A stretch of DNA of 64,000 bases, taken from Theobroma cacao. Lineage: Eukaryota > Streptophyta > Magnoliopsida > Malvales > Malvaceae. The notes beneath the pieces are model-generated. The model did not search any database and was not told where the DNA came from. It saw only the letters and a program-made list of their open reading frames with translations. The stretch covers positions 25,487,549-25,551,548 of the forward strand of contig NC_030855.1 of NCBI RefSeq assembly GCF_000208745.1, given 5' to 3'. Made by a program: the position numbers and the translations under genes. Positions 1 through 9,509 of the stretch are shown in pieces (positions within the stretch are counted from its first letter, which is position 1; each line of letters starts with the position of its first letter).

Positions 1-899
1 TTGTAAATATAATAAATATAAAAATGCATGATACAAATAATTATATAAAAAAATGAAATGGTTATCTTGAGTAATCCGATGATAGAATTTCATCCAAAAA
101 AGGCAAAGAGTTACCTCTTTCGGGGTGAATTTCTTAGATGCGGAGTTCGGGATGGATTTTTTCTAAAGCATTGGGATAAATCTAAACTCTATACTCCAAT
201 ATCTATTAACTCAAATAATCATTTTTTTTAAAAAAAATGTTATAGAAATAAATTTTTATAATGTTACATTTTAAATTTAAATTGATATAGTTAGTTAATT
301 AGCTCAAATAAACATCACTAAATAAAACTAATTTAATCATTAAAAATTAATTAATTGTTTATTTGATGAATTATATAGTTAAGTAAAATATATTAATCCA
401 TAATGTTAATTAAAGAATATAGATTTAAATAGAAAGGCCTTAAAAAATGTATATAATAAAAAATAAAAATATAAAATATAATATTAATAAATATAAACAA
501 GGTAGTAAATTATCCTAAACTATTAGACACATTATTTCATGAATTACGAATCAACTAAATTTATAAGCTCGTTCATGTAGATATCATTGATAATTTTCTC
601 CTATCATAGCATGTCACGTTTATCTTGTTAATGGGGCGAGAATTTCGATGATGAGATTTCCTCGAAGAGCTCGTAGAGATTAGTTCTTTCGGGGATATTC
701 TTACGTGAGAAAAATTTCGAGACTTCACTGAAACGTTAGGATAGTTTACGAATGATTTTTTAATAAAAGATTATCGCTCTCATTATTTAAAATTGAACAA
801 ATCATGACATCATTTTATGACGACATCATTTTATGACTGCATCATGTGCATCTGTGACACCGAATAAAAGATTCAATTTGCTAATATAATAAAGAATTA
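1..899. other. AT-rich intergenic DNA, no gene seen
   Basis: This stretch at the left edge has no coding region I can support on either strand. It is strongly AT-rich with two short more GC-rich patches (about 100-170 and 630-740) that both contain a 'ctttcgggg' string. They may be decayed transposon sequence, but I cannot name a family. Confidence 0.5.
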
Positions 900-1215
900 G
901 TTAATAAACAAGGATTAAGAAAATATAGAAATAAAATCAAGGGTAGGCTATAATAGGATAACTTAAGGTTAAATGGTGTCGTTCGTGGAACAAGCGTCAC
1001 AGGGTGCTAAACCTTTCCCGTGCGTAATTACACTCCAAAACCCATCTCTAAAAAAAATTGTAAATCAGTTCTCGTTCTTTCGAAAGACCTAAAATTAATT
1101 TAATATTTCGTCGATTAGAATCGAGTTAATAAGTGACCAATCTTACCTATAAAAAGACGATTGGTGGTGACTCCGAACCTATTTTTATTTTTTCACGTTA
1201 TACGGTCGGGTTCCT
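900..1215 (+). repeat. Probable decayed LTR/Gypsy-type relic
   Basis: The patch contains a 'gcgtcacagggtgctaa' string followed by 'cctttcccgtgcgtaa', and about 150 bases later 'gattggtggtgactccgaac'. From memory, this pairing of a 'gggtgctaac..ccttccc' block with a downstream 'ggtggcgactcc' block is characteristic of the LTR region of plant Gypsy-type elements. No reverse transcriptase or integrase coding sequence is visible nearby, so this is at most a solo or truncated LTR. The boundaries are approximate. Confidence 0.4.
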
Positions 1216-1444
1216 AGACTTACGCGTTATGACATATTGCATGTTATAATTTGAGTAATCTAAGTCTCTCCTTTCCTTTCATAGACTTAAATTTCTTTTA
1301 CAGTTTGTGACATTTAAAATAAATAAATAATGAAAATGTGTAAATCCAACATTAATTGAAGAGTGATAAAGTATATGCTATAATTAGTGGCATATCCAGG
1401 TAAAAAAGGATGTCATATATTAATTCGCATTAAAAATGACAGGT

Positions 1445-1690
1445 TTGCATGCTTAAACAGTGAACAGCAAGGGCCATTAATGGCAGCCAAATATTGTAAG
1501 AAATAATTGGCATCAAATTAATAAGACAGGTCAACATGCACTGCATGACCATTCTCTTACAAGAGACTTCCATAGATTCTTGTCCAAGTATGCCAAGATA
1601 TCCAAAACTTCTATCTTAGCTTACAAATCCGTTACAGAACCACTCTACTTACATTCCAATCTATCTTCGACTCGTAGGCACATAAAAATT
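1445..1690 (+). repeat. Tandem-unit upstream block, copy 1
   Basis: First of four copies of a non-coding block. Shared landmarks are 'gccattaatggcagccaaat', 'acaggtcaacatgca' and 'tcttagcttacaaatccgtt'. The others are near 6572-6842, 7480-7765 and 12640-12975. In the intact units the block lies 2.0-2.3 kb upstream of an F-box start codon, so it marks the 5' limit of the duplicated segment. It has no open reading frame. Confidence 0.8.
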
Positions 1691-2181
1691 TGTACAATTA
1701 AATTAACATCTTTTTAACATAATTTTCGATTCATAAATCAAACTCGATCCATCTTAAAATTTCGAATAATAGACAAATAAAGAGAAAATAAATCAAGTTG
1801 ATTTTGAGATCTATAAATTACTTTCCTAAATGATTTATTCTTTAAGTAAAATTGATGAAGATGGTTATGTTAAATTTTATGTATATATATTTGATGAAAC
1901 AATTATTATTTATTTTTAGTTCCTAAGAGTGGGACAGAGATTTAAATAAATATCTTAGATTTGTGCCACCGAAATTTAAATTTAAATAATAATTTTAAGT
2001 TTGTGCCATATTATTTTTTCTTTTACTTAAAAAACGGGTATCTTTTCGTAACATGACAATACCTAATCATGAATAACTATGAAAAAAAAAAACCATAAAT
2101 GCATGTAAGGTTTTCTTGATAAATAAATATAAACATAACTTTTCACATAATAAATAGACAACTCTTTAAATCATTTTCATC

Positions 2182-2464
2182 TATAAATATACTAAACTTT
2201 TGTTTCTTCAAAATACCAAATACTTGTCCAGCCAAGTAACGTTCATTGCTTACAGGGTTTGCCAAAGACAGATCAAACAACAACAACAACAACGTTGTTG
2301 AGCAATCTTACAAGGTAAGATCTTGGTTTAATCCTTTTATCTAGAACACAAATCAGAACGTAACTCAGTGTTTCTCTTTGCTAATGATTCACAGTAAGAC
2401 TACTTTGAGAGGCCGACACTGTCATCCAAAATCGAAACCCTCGAACTCATTTTTTTTCCCCAAG
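2182..2464 (+). promoter_or_regulatory. Promoter and two non-coding 5' exons of F-box gene 1
   Basis: A TATAAATA box at 2182-2189 is followed by a stretch ending 'caag|gtaagatc' (putative 5' exon a, donor at 2315). After an 80-base intron comes a second putative exon, 2395-2464, between 'ttcacag' and a 'caag|gtaatt' donor. The same arrangement recurs in the other units at 8274-8555 and 13545-13931. The splice signals are kept while the surrounding intron-like DNA has diverged, which suggests a transcribed spliced leader for the downstream F-box gene. Transcription itself is inferred. Confidence 0.6.
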
Positions 2465-3746
2465 GTAATTCGATTTGGCTAATATATATATGTCCCTTTT
2501 GTTTTATTTCGATGAATGGATTTCCAAAAGTTTTGATTTCTTTTTATTCCTTTTTGTTAAATCATTTGTAATCATATAATCATTGAGGTTAATTATACAC
2601 TATACAGTAGAGATATATGTGTTATGCTTTTCAGCCATTTGTTGTTTTTGGTCCTACTACTCCTGTTTCGTTCTGGCAGATCCTGCTTTTTCAGCCATTA
2701 GTTGAATCCATTTCTTGTTTATGTCTTCCAGCCATTTTGTTTGCTGTTCTCTCTATGTATACAGAGTTTTATGCTGTTGCTATAAGCGGCTGTTTTGCTC
2801 ACTTGTACTGTCAATGATTTATAATATATCTCTTTTCTGACTGAGAAAAAAAAAACAATAGAAATAAATTCATAGTGTTTTTCATTAAGAAAGCTATATA
2901 TATACACTCTTATCGTATCCCAAAAGGGCTGTATATATGGAGATTTAGTCCTTAATTTTTTATGAAGAAAAGTTTTGATTTTTAGATTCATGTGAAAACT
3001 CTTTTTCATTATATAAATCTAATTATATCTTATTCTATTTTTTTTTCGAAATTGATTTTATTGACCACCTTACTTGAACAGGATCTTATTCTAAAATTTT
3101 AATATGAAATCTGATATCTGTTTTTTTTTTTTATGAAAAGTTGATATATAATTTTATTAAAAGATTGAAAGGGTGGAGAGTCCATTCATACAAGGCTAAT
3201 AGATTAGTAAAGAGTCACATGAATAGACACAACTTAAGAATTTTTACAAAATCGCTATAGGCCATCTTATGTGAAACACTTTTTCTTTTATTAATCTATC
3301 AATCATTGGACTTGGTTTTTTGAAAACTTGTTCATAGTAAATGTCTTGGATTTTACTAATATAGTTTTTAATAAGGTTGTAGTTGAATTTCGTTTTTAAA
3401 GGAGCACGATGTTTGTTGGTGGTCCATAGAATCGTGTTTTTAGAATCACTTCCTATGATCGATTAGTAAAAATTAACCCAAATAAAGAGATAAAAGAAAG
3501 AGTTAAATTAATTATAACCGTTAGGTCATTATCTTGAATATATTACGTGAATGCTTTTTAAATTTTAATTTTTTGTATAAAATAGTTATAATTAATGCAA
3601 AATCCATACACTTGTGGAAAGAAATAAATGGTTTGAAATGTGACAATCCAAGTATTTCTTAATTATTAAATACATTGTGGCAAGAGGAATTAACATTCAA
3701 GCCAAAATAATTTTATCCTGTCTTATTCGTTTTTCTTTTTTTTTTT
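2465..3746 (+). other. Presumed 5' leader intron of F-box gene 1
   Basis: This AT-rich stretch of about 1.3 kb lies between the second putative leader exon and the start codon. Parts align with the same position in the other two units. Short open frames occur, but none resembles a known protein and none is conserved between units. Confidence 0.4.
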
Positions 3747-5062
3747 ATGTCACATCAGATGGAAAGGGGATGTGATAGAATAAGCAACCTGCCTGATCCA
3801 CTTCTTGAACACATCCTCACCTTTCTTCCAACGAAGTATGCAATTCGAACCGGTGTTCTGTCAAAAAGGTGGAAAGATTTATGGGTTTCACAGCCCTACA
3901 TTTCCTTGAGCCATGATGGATTAATTGGTAGAATAGTTGAATTTAAAAATTTATCGGTCCGTGACCGAACAGTAAAAGTTTCAAAGTATAAGAACTTCTT
4001 CAACAAGGTCTTGCTTCACCCCCAAGCAAAAGTTAAGAAACTTCAAATTTCAGCCCCAGAAAGACTGGAGGCTCTTGAGTTTAATAGATGGTTTCCAGTT
4101 ATCATGAAGGAAGGTCTTGAAGAGCTCGATCTCGACTTTGCAATATTTTGCGATGCACCAGTGAGCATCTTAGCTGTATGCAATACCTTGGTGACACTGA
4201 AGTTGGATTTTGGAGCACTTTCAGCACACAAATTTCCCAAATCCTTCTACTTCCCTAACTTGAAGACCATGCAGCTATGTGGTTTTGTCTTGGCCAACAA
4301 CTTCACCCATCAACTGCTGCAATCCAAAAATCTCGAATCTTTAATCTTACCCTACTTTATGTTTGACCTTATGTCGCGTGATTCGGTGCCAAATTGTTCT
4401 GATCAAAAGCAAGCTTTGCCCAATCTTAACTATGCTCAGATGAACTGCCCTTACACCTTCCGAGGGGAAGATAGTACTCGCTCCTTTCTGAAGAATATGA
4501 TTAATGTGGTGTCCAATGCAAAGGATTTAAACCTATCATTGTCGATCATGGAGGTAGGTTTGCCACTCTTATCATGTTTTGTTTCTCCACTGCATTGATT
4601 ATTAAGAATTGTCTTGTTTTTCTTTCCCTGGTGCAGTATTTAGCCCATGATGATCTGCCCGAGTTCAATAATCTTAAGCACATCAAACTTCACCTTCAAT
4701 CTTTTCACGTTAGAGCCATGTGTTACATACTCCAAAAGGCACCTAACCTCGAATTTCTTCACATAGAGTTTGTTCGACCTTATGGCAATGAGCCATTGAT
4801 GCTAGAAGAACTGCGTTCTTGTTGTTCACGAGCAAACCTGAAGGTAATCCAAATGACGAATTTCATTCTAGAGGAAGATCTTGTTCTGGAGCTTGTGCAA
4901 TTGATTTTTGAAAGTGCTTGTTCCTTAGAGGGTATAGTCATTGAGCTAGTTGAACAACCTAAAATGAATAACTTTCTGCGATGCCAGAAATTGTTAACAC
5001 TTCCAAGACTACCCGAGTGCAGTATACTGCATCTAAAATGGGACTTTAATTACTCTTATTAG
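3747..5062 (+). CDS. F-box/LRR-repeat protein (unit 1)
   Basis: Predicted substrate-recognition subunit of an SCF E3 ubiquitin ligase; the target is unknown. There are two exons, 3747-4553 and 4637-5062, with an 83-base intron (donor 'gag|gtaggt', acceptor 'gtgcag') in phase 0, giving 410 residues. The F-box lies at about residues 10-50 (DRISNLPDPLLEHIL, then VLSKRWKDLW), followed by leucine-rich stretches such as LVTLKLDFGAL, FPNLKTMQL and NLESLIL. The short tail (ILHLKWDF) resembles the end of FBD-type F-box proteins. The start codon is set by alignment with the other units, which all begin with an M-x-x-Q-M-E motif. No stop or frameshift is visible. It is the 5'-most intact member of the tandem array. 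Confidence 0.88.
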
Positions 5063-5238
5063 CTTATTACCTTCGTTAATGACATTGCATGTTGTAATTC
5101 ATTTCCATTTTATCGTGGTTTGTGGTATTTTAAGAACATCATTTTATTTTCATTATTGACTTAAAATTCTCAATATAATAGTTCAAAACTTTTTAAAATT
5201 TTTTCAAGTCTGCTTTATGAATACTTTTACTTTATATG

Positions 5239-5285
<47 letters not shown>

Positions 5286-5610
5286 AGGAGAGAGACATCA
5301 CACTATATATATCTCAAAATTGAATACCAAAAAATAGTTATATTATTTAGATTAAAACTCTTTGTTTAATTGCACAAAGAACTAAATAATTATATTACTT
5401 AAATTTAAAAATTGTATAAAGAACATCTATATACGTGAAATCATTGAAACCATAATTAAAGTAAAAAATCAACGTATATTTGGCGAAATTAATCCACCAA
5501 ATTGTGATGGCTCACCCTTATCTATAATTCAATTGACTGTGACATAAACATATATGCTAGCTTGATCATTGGATCAAAATTTCTTGAAGAAGGTCTGCTG
5601 AAGTTGGTTT
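5063..5610. other. Spacer between F-box gene 1 and STIG1 gene A
   Basis: This AT-rich spacer contains a perfect (TA)n microsatellite. Its first 180 bases align with the DNA downstream of F-box gene 3 (about 16375-16560), for example around 'gtggtattttaagaa' and 'attgacttaaaattctca'. The duplicated unit therefore extends past the stop codon. Confidence 0.6.
5242..5281. repeat. (TA)n microsatellite
   Basis: About 40 bases of uninterrupted TA dinucleotides lie in the spacer downstream of F-box gene 1. Confidence 0.95.
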
Positions 5611-6081
5611 CTATGCGTAGCTGCACATCCCATACAAACATTTGCTTCCTTTGCTGCACTGATTGTTGCAACCCCCGCAGTGTCTTTTGTGGGACATTGG
5701 GTTCACACACTTCCCTTTGCAGCAAATCTCTGAGTATTTACACTTCTTACCACACATCCCGCAGTTGAGCCTGTCTGTCTTCACGTTCACGCATTTCTTC
5801 TTGCAGCAATCAGGCCCCGGACTGCCCGCCACACGGCAGACTCTGGGGTACTTGTTACATGTCATCACGGCCCGAGGTTTCTGAGCAAGAAGCCGGCTTG
5901 CTCCTCGGAGAGAAGTACGTTGTTCTTGGCCGTCTGCCGACGGGAGAAGATCATCAGCAACTTCGCTTGCATCATCGTCATTGTCAACCAATGGTTCTTC
6001 TTCAGATGGTGCTGCGGCGGAGAGAGTGATAGCCAAGGCCATGAGCAAGACCAACATCAAGAAAACTTTGACAAGTTTCAT
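5611..6081 (-). CDS. STIG1-like secreted cysteine-rich protein (copy A)
   Basis: A single-exon gene of 156 residues. The hydrophobic N-terminus (MKLVKVFLMLVLLMALAITL) is a clear signal peptide. An acidic linker follows (VDNDDDASEVADD), and then a C-terminal Stig1 domain with many paired cysteines (PGPDCCKKKCVNV, NCGMCGKKC, ICCKGKCVNP, HCGGCNNQC). Stig1 proteins are secreted, are known from pistil exudate and pollen tube growth, and in Arabidopsis include GRI, linked to cell-death signalling. I chose the ATG at 6081 rather than the longer open frame because it begins directly at the signal peptide and follows a TATA box at 6144-6151. It lies on the opposite strand between F-box unit 1 and the decayed unit. 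Nothing in the coding sequence looks broken. Confidence 0.9.
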   Translation of the reverse strand: MKLVKVFLMLVLLMALAITLSAAAPSEEEPLVDNDDDASEVADDLLPSADGQEQRTSLRGASRLLAQKPRAVMTCNKYPRVCRVAGSPGPDCCKKKCVNVKTDRLNCGMCGKKCKYSEICCKGKCVNPMSHKRHCGGCNNQCSKGSKCLYGMCSYA

Positions 6082-6143
6082 GGTTTTCTTAGATTGGGAT
6101 CGATAATTTTTGGTTGTGGAGCAAGAATTGAGCAATCTAAAGG

Positions 6144-6151
6144 TATTTATA
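6144..6151 (-). promoter_or_regulatory. TATA box of STIG1 copy A
   Basis: Reads TATAAATA on the minus strand, 63 bases upstream of the chosen ATG. This leaves room for a short leader of about 30 bases and supports the start at 6081. Confidence 0.65.
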
Positions 6152-6571
6152 GACAAGAATTTTTGGATGCTTCACATGTAGAAAAGGTAAACGAGTTGCA
6201 TGAGCTCGTTTTCGTCGATACTGTCATTAGTGGGATGGTCCAATTCAACGGTATGCATAAAATAATGAAGTAAACGAAGTTAGGCCCTCCCAAAGAAAAT
6301 TTACACTGCAAAATTAGGCGAAATATTCCATCCATTTCTCCATCACTTCATCAGTTTCCCAACCCTTGCATAGTTTGCTTGTTAGAGTCTGCGGTTGAAT
6401 TGTCTTTTTATTGAAAATTGTTTTCCTTTTTCTGTTCAATTGTTGACCAAATTTAATTTGAAATTAATTCGTTTTTGTATACATAATTCGTACATAAATT
6501 GATTTAAAAAATTAAATGAATAACAAGCGTCGATTTTTTTTTTCGAAATTGACGTAATTATTCTTAAAAAG

Positions 6572-6842
6572 ACATTATGCATACATTTTAAGTTAGCATC
6601 AACAGGGACAGTGAACTTTTTTATTAAAGCAAAGATACAAAAGGGTACCGTTCATAGCAGCCAAAATATTATAGTAAAGAAGAAAGGTCAACATGCAATG
6701 CGTAAGAGCTTCCTTATATGAGACCGCCATAGATTTCTTTGTTCAAATATGCGAAAGAAATCCAAAATTTTCAATCTTAGCTTACAAATCCGTTACAGAA
6801 GCACTCTGCTTACATTTCGGTCTTTGACTTGTACGCATAAAA
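6572..6842 (+). repeat. Tandem-unit upstream block, copy 2 (decayed unit)
   Basis: Shares 'aaggtcaacatgca', 'tcttagcttacaaatccgtt' and 'acagaagcactctgcttac' with the other three copies. Only about 250 bases downstream lies an F-box C-terminal fragment (7091-7228). The promoter, leader exons and most of the coding region of this unit are therefore gone. Confidence 0.75.
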
Positions 6843-6984
6843 CTAACTTTGTACGATTGATTGCATCTCTTTGACATTGTTACAAAGATTAGACACTTAC
6901 CAACAAGAACAAAAGTCTCTTATGCAAAACGTATATCTCTGATTTTGTCAAATCGTTTTTTATAAATTTTTTTTTAATAATTTG

Positions 6985-7055
6985 AAAAAGGAGATTCGAA
7001 TCCTACTCTTTAAGTAGAAAAATTATACACCAACTAATAAACCAAATACTCGGAT
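6985..7055 (-). repeat. Short dispersed SINE-like fragment
   Basis: On the minus strand this reads 'tagttggtgtataatttt..' then 'aaagagtaggattcgaatc'. Close matches occur at 42766-42830 (minus) and at 43237-43292 and 43325-43392 (plus). The 'gattcgaatc' core resembles a Pol III B box, which is why I call it SINE-like. An A box and poly(A) tail are not clear. Confidence 0.4.
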
Positions 7056-7090
7056 ACTCGTTCCTCATGGAATTTAATTCCCTTTTGTTC

Positions 7091-7228
7091 CTAGAACAGC
7101 TGCGTTCTAGTTGTTCACGTATGTTAATTCCTGAAGCTAATTCGAATGACAACATTTCAATCCAAAAATTCCCCATCTTGAGCTTGTGCCATTGTTATTG
7201 GAAAGTGCTGGTTTCTTAGAGAAGATAA
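7091..7228 (+). pseudogene. F-box/LRR C-terminal exon fragment
   Basis: About 138 bases align with the second exon of the F-box genes. Compare 'ctagaacagctgcgttct' here with 'ctagaactgctgcgttct' in unit 4, and 'cttgagcttgtgcca' with 'ctggagcttgtgcaa', ending at 'gtgctggtttcttagagaa'. Small indels destroy the frame. The fragment is preceded by copy 2 of the upstream block and a SINE-like piece, and followed by copy 3 of the block. It marks a fourth ancestral unit that has been almost entirely deleted. Confidence 0.8.
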
Positions 7229-7479
7229 ATTTTTTTTCTCAAACAAGTTGTATTATATTAATTAAAATGCCTGTAAAAAGTCTCACAGTTCAAATTCTTT
7301 AACTACTGTTACTAAAAACATTGTGAGCTCGAAGAAGAAATAGCTGCAAAGAACTTTGTGATATTCCCAAAAAACAAAACAACTTTGTGATAATAGAAAT
7401 AGTTTTAATGACATTAATAAGATATACTATGTTTTTTTAATCAGAATTATAAATAATAACCTAAAATATTCTAAAAAGG

Positions 7480-7765
7480 ACATTTTGCATGCACGCTTAA
7501 ACAGTAAAAATCAACAGGGCCAGTGAACTTTTTAATTAAAAGGGGTGCCATCAATGGCAGCCAAATATAGTAAAGAAGTAGTTGGCATCAAATTAAGGAG
7601 ACAGGTCAACATGCACTACATAACCATTTTCTTACACGAGACTACCATGTACTCTTTGTTCGAATATGTCAAGGTATCCACAATTTCTATCTTAGCTTAC
7701 AAATCCGTTACACAACCAATCTGCTTATTACATTCTAATCTTTGACTTGTAGGCACATAATCATT
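7480..7765 (+). repeat. Tandem-unit upstream block, copy 3
   Basis: Shares 'gccatcaatggcagccaaat', 'acaggtcaacatgca' and 'tcttagcttacaaatccgtt' with copies 1, 2 and 4. It lies about 2.0 kb upstream of the start codon of F-box gene 2. Similarity to unit 4 continues through 7990-8130, including 'taagaggaggcggagag' against 'taagagtgaggcggaaa'. Confidence 0.8.
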
Positions 7766-8273
7766 TTTACAATTGATTAACATTTTAATTTTTAACTCAT
7801 CTTCGATTCATAAAAAATATTCAAATCTAAAACTTTCAAATACTAGATAAACGAAGAGAAGATAAATCAAGTTGGTTTTGGTTTTGAGACGTATAAATTA
7901 CTTTCCTAAATACTTAATTATATATTTCAAGATACATCAAAATTTCAAATTATTTGAAGTAAAATTAATGAAAATTGATTACGTAGCTTATATGTATATT
8001 TGATGAAAAAATTATTATCTACTTTTAGTTCAAGTGGTAAGAGGAGGCGGAGAGTTAAATAGAAATCTTAAATTTGCATCACGAAGATTTAAATTCAAAT
8101 ATAAATCTTAAGTTCGCGCCATATTACCTTCTCTTATAAAAAAAAAAAACATGTATTTGTTCATAACATAATAATACTTAATAAATAAACATAATTTAAG
8201 TTATTCTGGATAAATAAATTGAAGCAGGACTTTTCACTTGATAAATAGACACACTCTTTGAATCAATTTCATC

Positions 8274-8555
8274 TATAAATACTAAACTTTTTTGTCCTCA
8301 GAATACCAAATACTTGATCCAGCCAAGTAACGTTCATTGCTTACAGGGTTTGCCAAAGACAGATCAAACAACAACAACAACAACAACGTTGTTGAGCAAT
8401 CTTACAAGGTAAGATCTTGGTTTAATCCTTGTATCTGGAACACAAATCAAAGCCTAACTCGTGTTTCTCCTTACTAATGATTCAGAGTAAGACCAGTTCG
8501 AGAGGCCGACACAGTCATCCAAAGTCAAAACCATCAACCTCATTTTTTTCCCAAG
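8274..8555 (+). promoter_or_regulatory. Promoter and non-coding 5' exons of F-box gene 2
   Basis: A TATAAATA box at 8274-8281 and leader exon a ending at the donor 'caag|gtaagatc' (8409) match unit 1. The second leader exon, about 8488-8555, ends 'ccaag|gtaatt'. The leader contains a (CAA)n run and 'acgttgttgagcaatc'. The promoter appears intact even though the coding region downstream is broken. Confidence 0.55.
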
Positions 8556-9509
8556 GTAATTCGATTTGACTAAATATATGTCCCTTTTACTTTTTCTTTT
8601 GTTTTATTTCGATGAATGAATTCTCAAATGTTTTGATTTCTTATTATTCTTTTTGGTTAAATCATTTTTTAATCATTAAATCATTGGGCCATACAGTAAA
8701 CAGTAGTAATAAATTCATGGTGGTTTCCATGAAGAAAGCTATATACTTGATCGCTTCCCAAAAGGGATGTATATAGAGAGAGATTTAGCCCTCAATTTTT
8801 CATGAATCAAGAAAACTTTTATGTCAGATACATGTGAAAACTCTTTTTCACTTCTAAATCTAATAAAATCTTATTTTAAAATTTTTGTTATAAAATCTGA
8901 TTTTTTTTAAAAAGCATATATTCTGATCTTTTTAATCTAATAAATTGAAAGGACAGGGAGCTCATTCATATAAGACTAAGAGATTAGTAAAGAGTCACGT
9001 GAGTCGACAAGAACTTTACAAAAAAAAAACGATAAATTCTTTTATGAGAATCTTTATTGCTAATCCGACAATTATTGAGTTAGATTCTTTGATAACATGT
9101 GAACATAGGAATCTGGATTTTGTTTCTATAGTTTTCAATAAAGTTGTAGATGAATTTTATTTTCAAACTAACATTGTGTTTATTGGTGGTTCATAGAATC
9201 GTATTTTTGGAATCATTTCCTATGATTAATGAGGAGAAATTTATCTAGATAAAGAGATAAAGAAAGGTTAAGTTAAATATAACCGTTAGATTATTTTCTA
9301 GAAAACATTATGTGAATGTCTTTTAAATTTTAGTTTTGTCAAAGGAAATAAATGATTAGAAATGTGACAATCCAAGCAATTTCGTAGTTATTAAATACAT
9401 TGTAGCAGGTGGAATTATCATTCAAGCTAAAATAATTTTATCTTCTTTTTTATTCCATTACTTTGTTACTTCGAGTATTTTATTAATTGGTACAAAGTTC
9501 ATACAGATC
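8556..9509 (+). other. Presumed leader intron of F-box gene 2
   Basis: AT-rich and partly alignable to 2465-3746. It ends in 'catacag' just before the start codon, a plausible splice acceptor. The open frame at 8945-9196 is not conserved in the other units and I do not treat it as a gene. Confidence 0.35.

Noticed and set aside
2617..2817. Open frame of 66 codons upstream of F-box gene 1
   Set aside because: It lies in the presumed leader intron, is not conserved in the other units and has no recognisable domain.
5611..6156. Longer N-terminus for STIG1 copy A
   Set aside because: The extra 25 residues precede the signal peptide and overlap the TATA box and likely transcription start.
8945..9196. 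Open frame of 83 codons upstream of F-box gene 2
   Set aside because: The aligned DNA in units 1 and 4 does not keep the frame; it is intronic-looking sequence.
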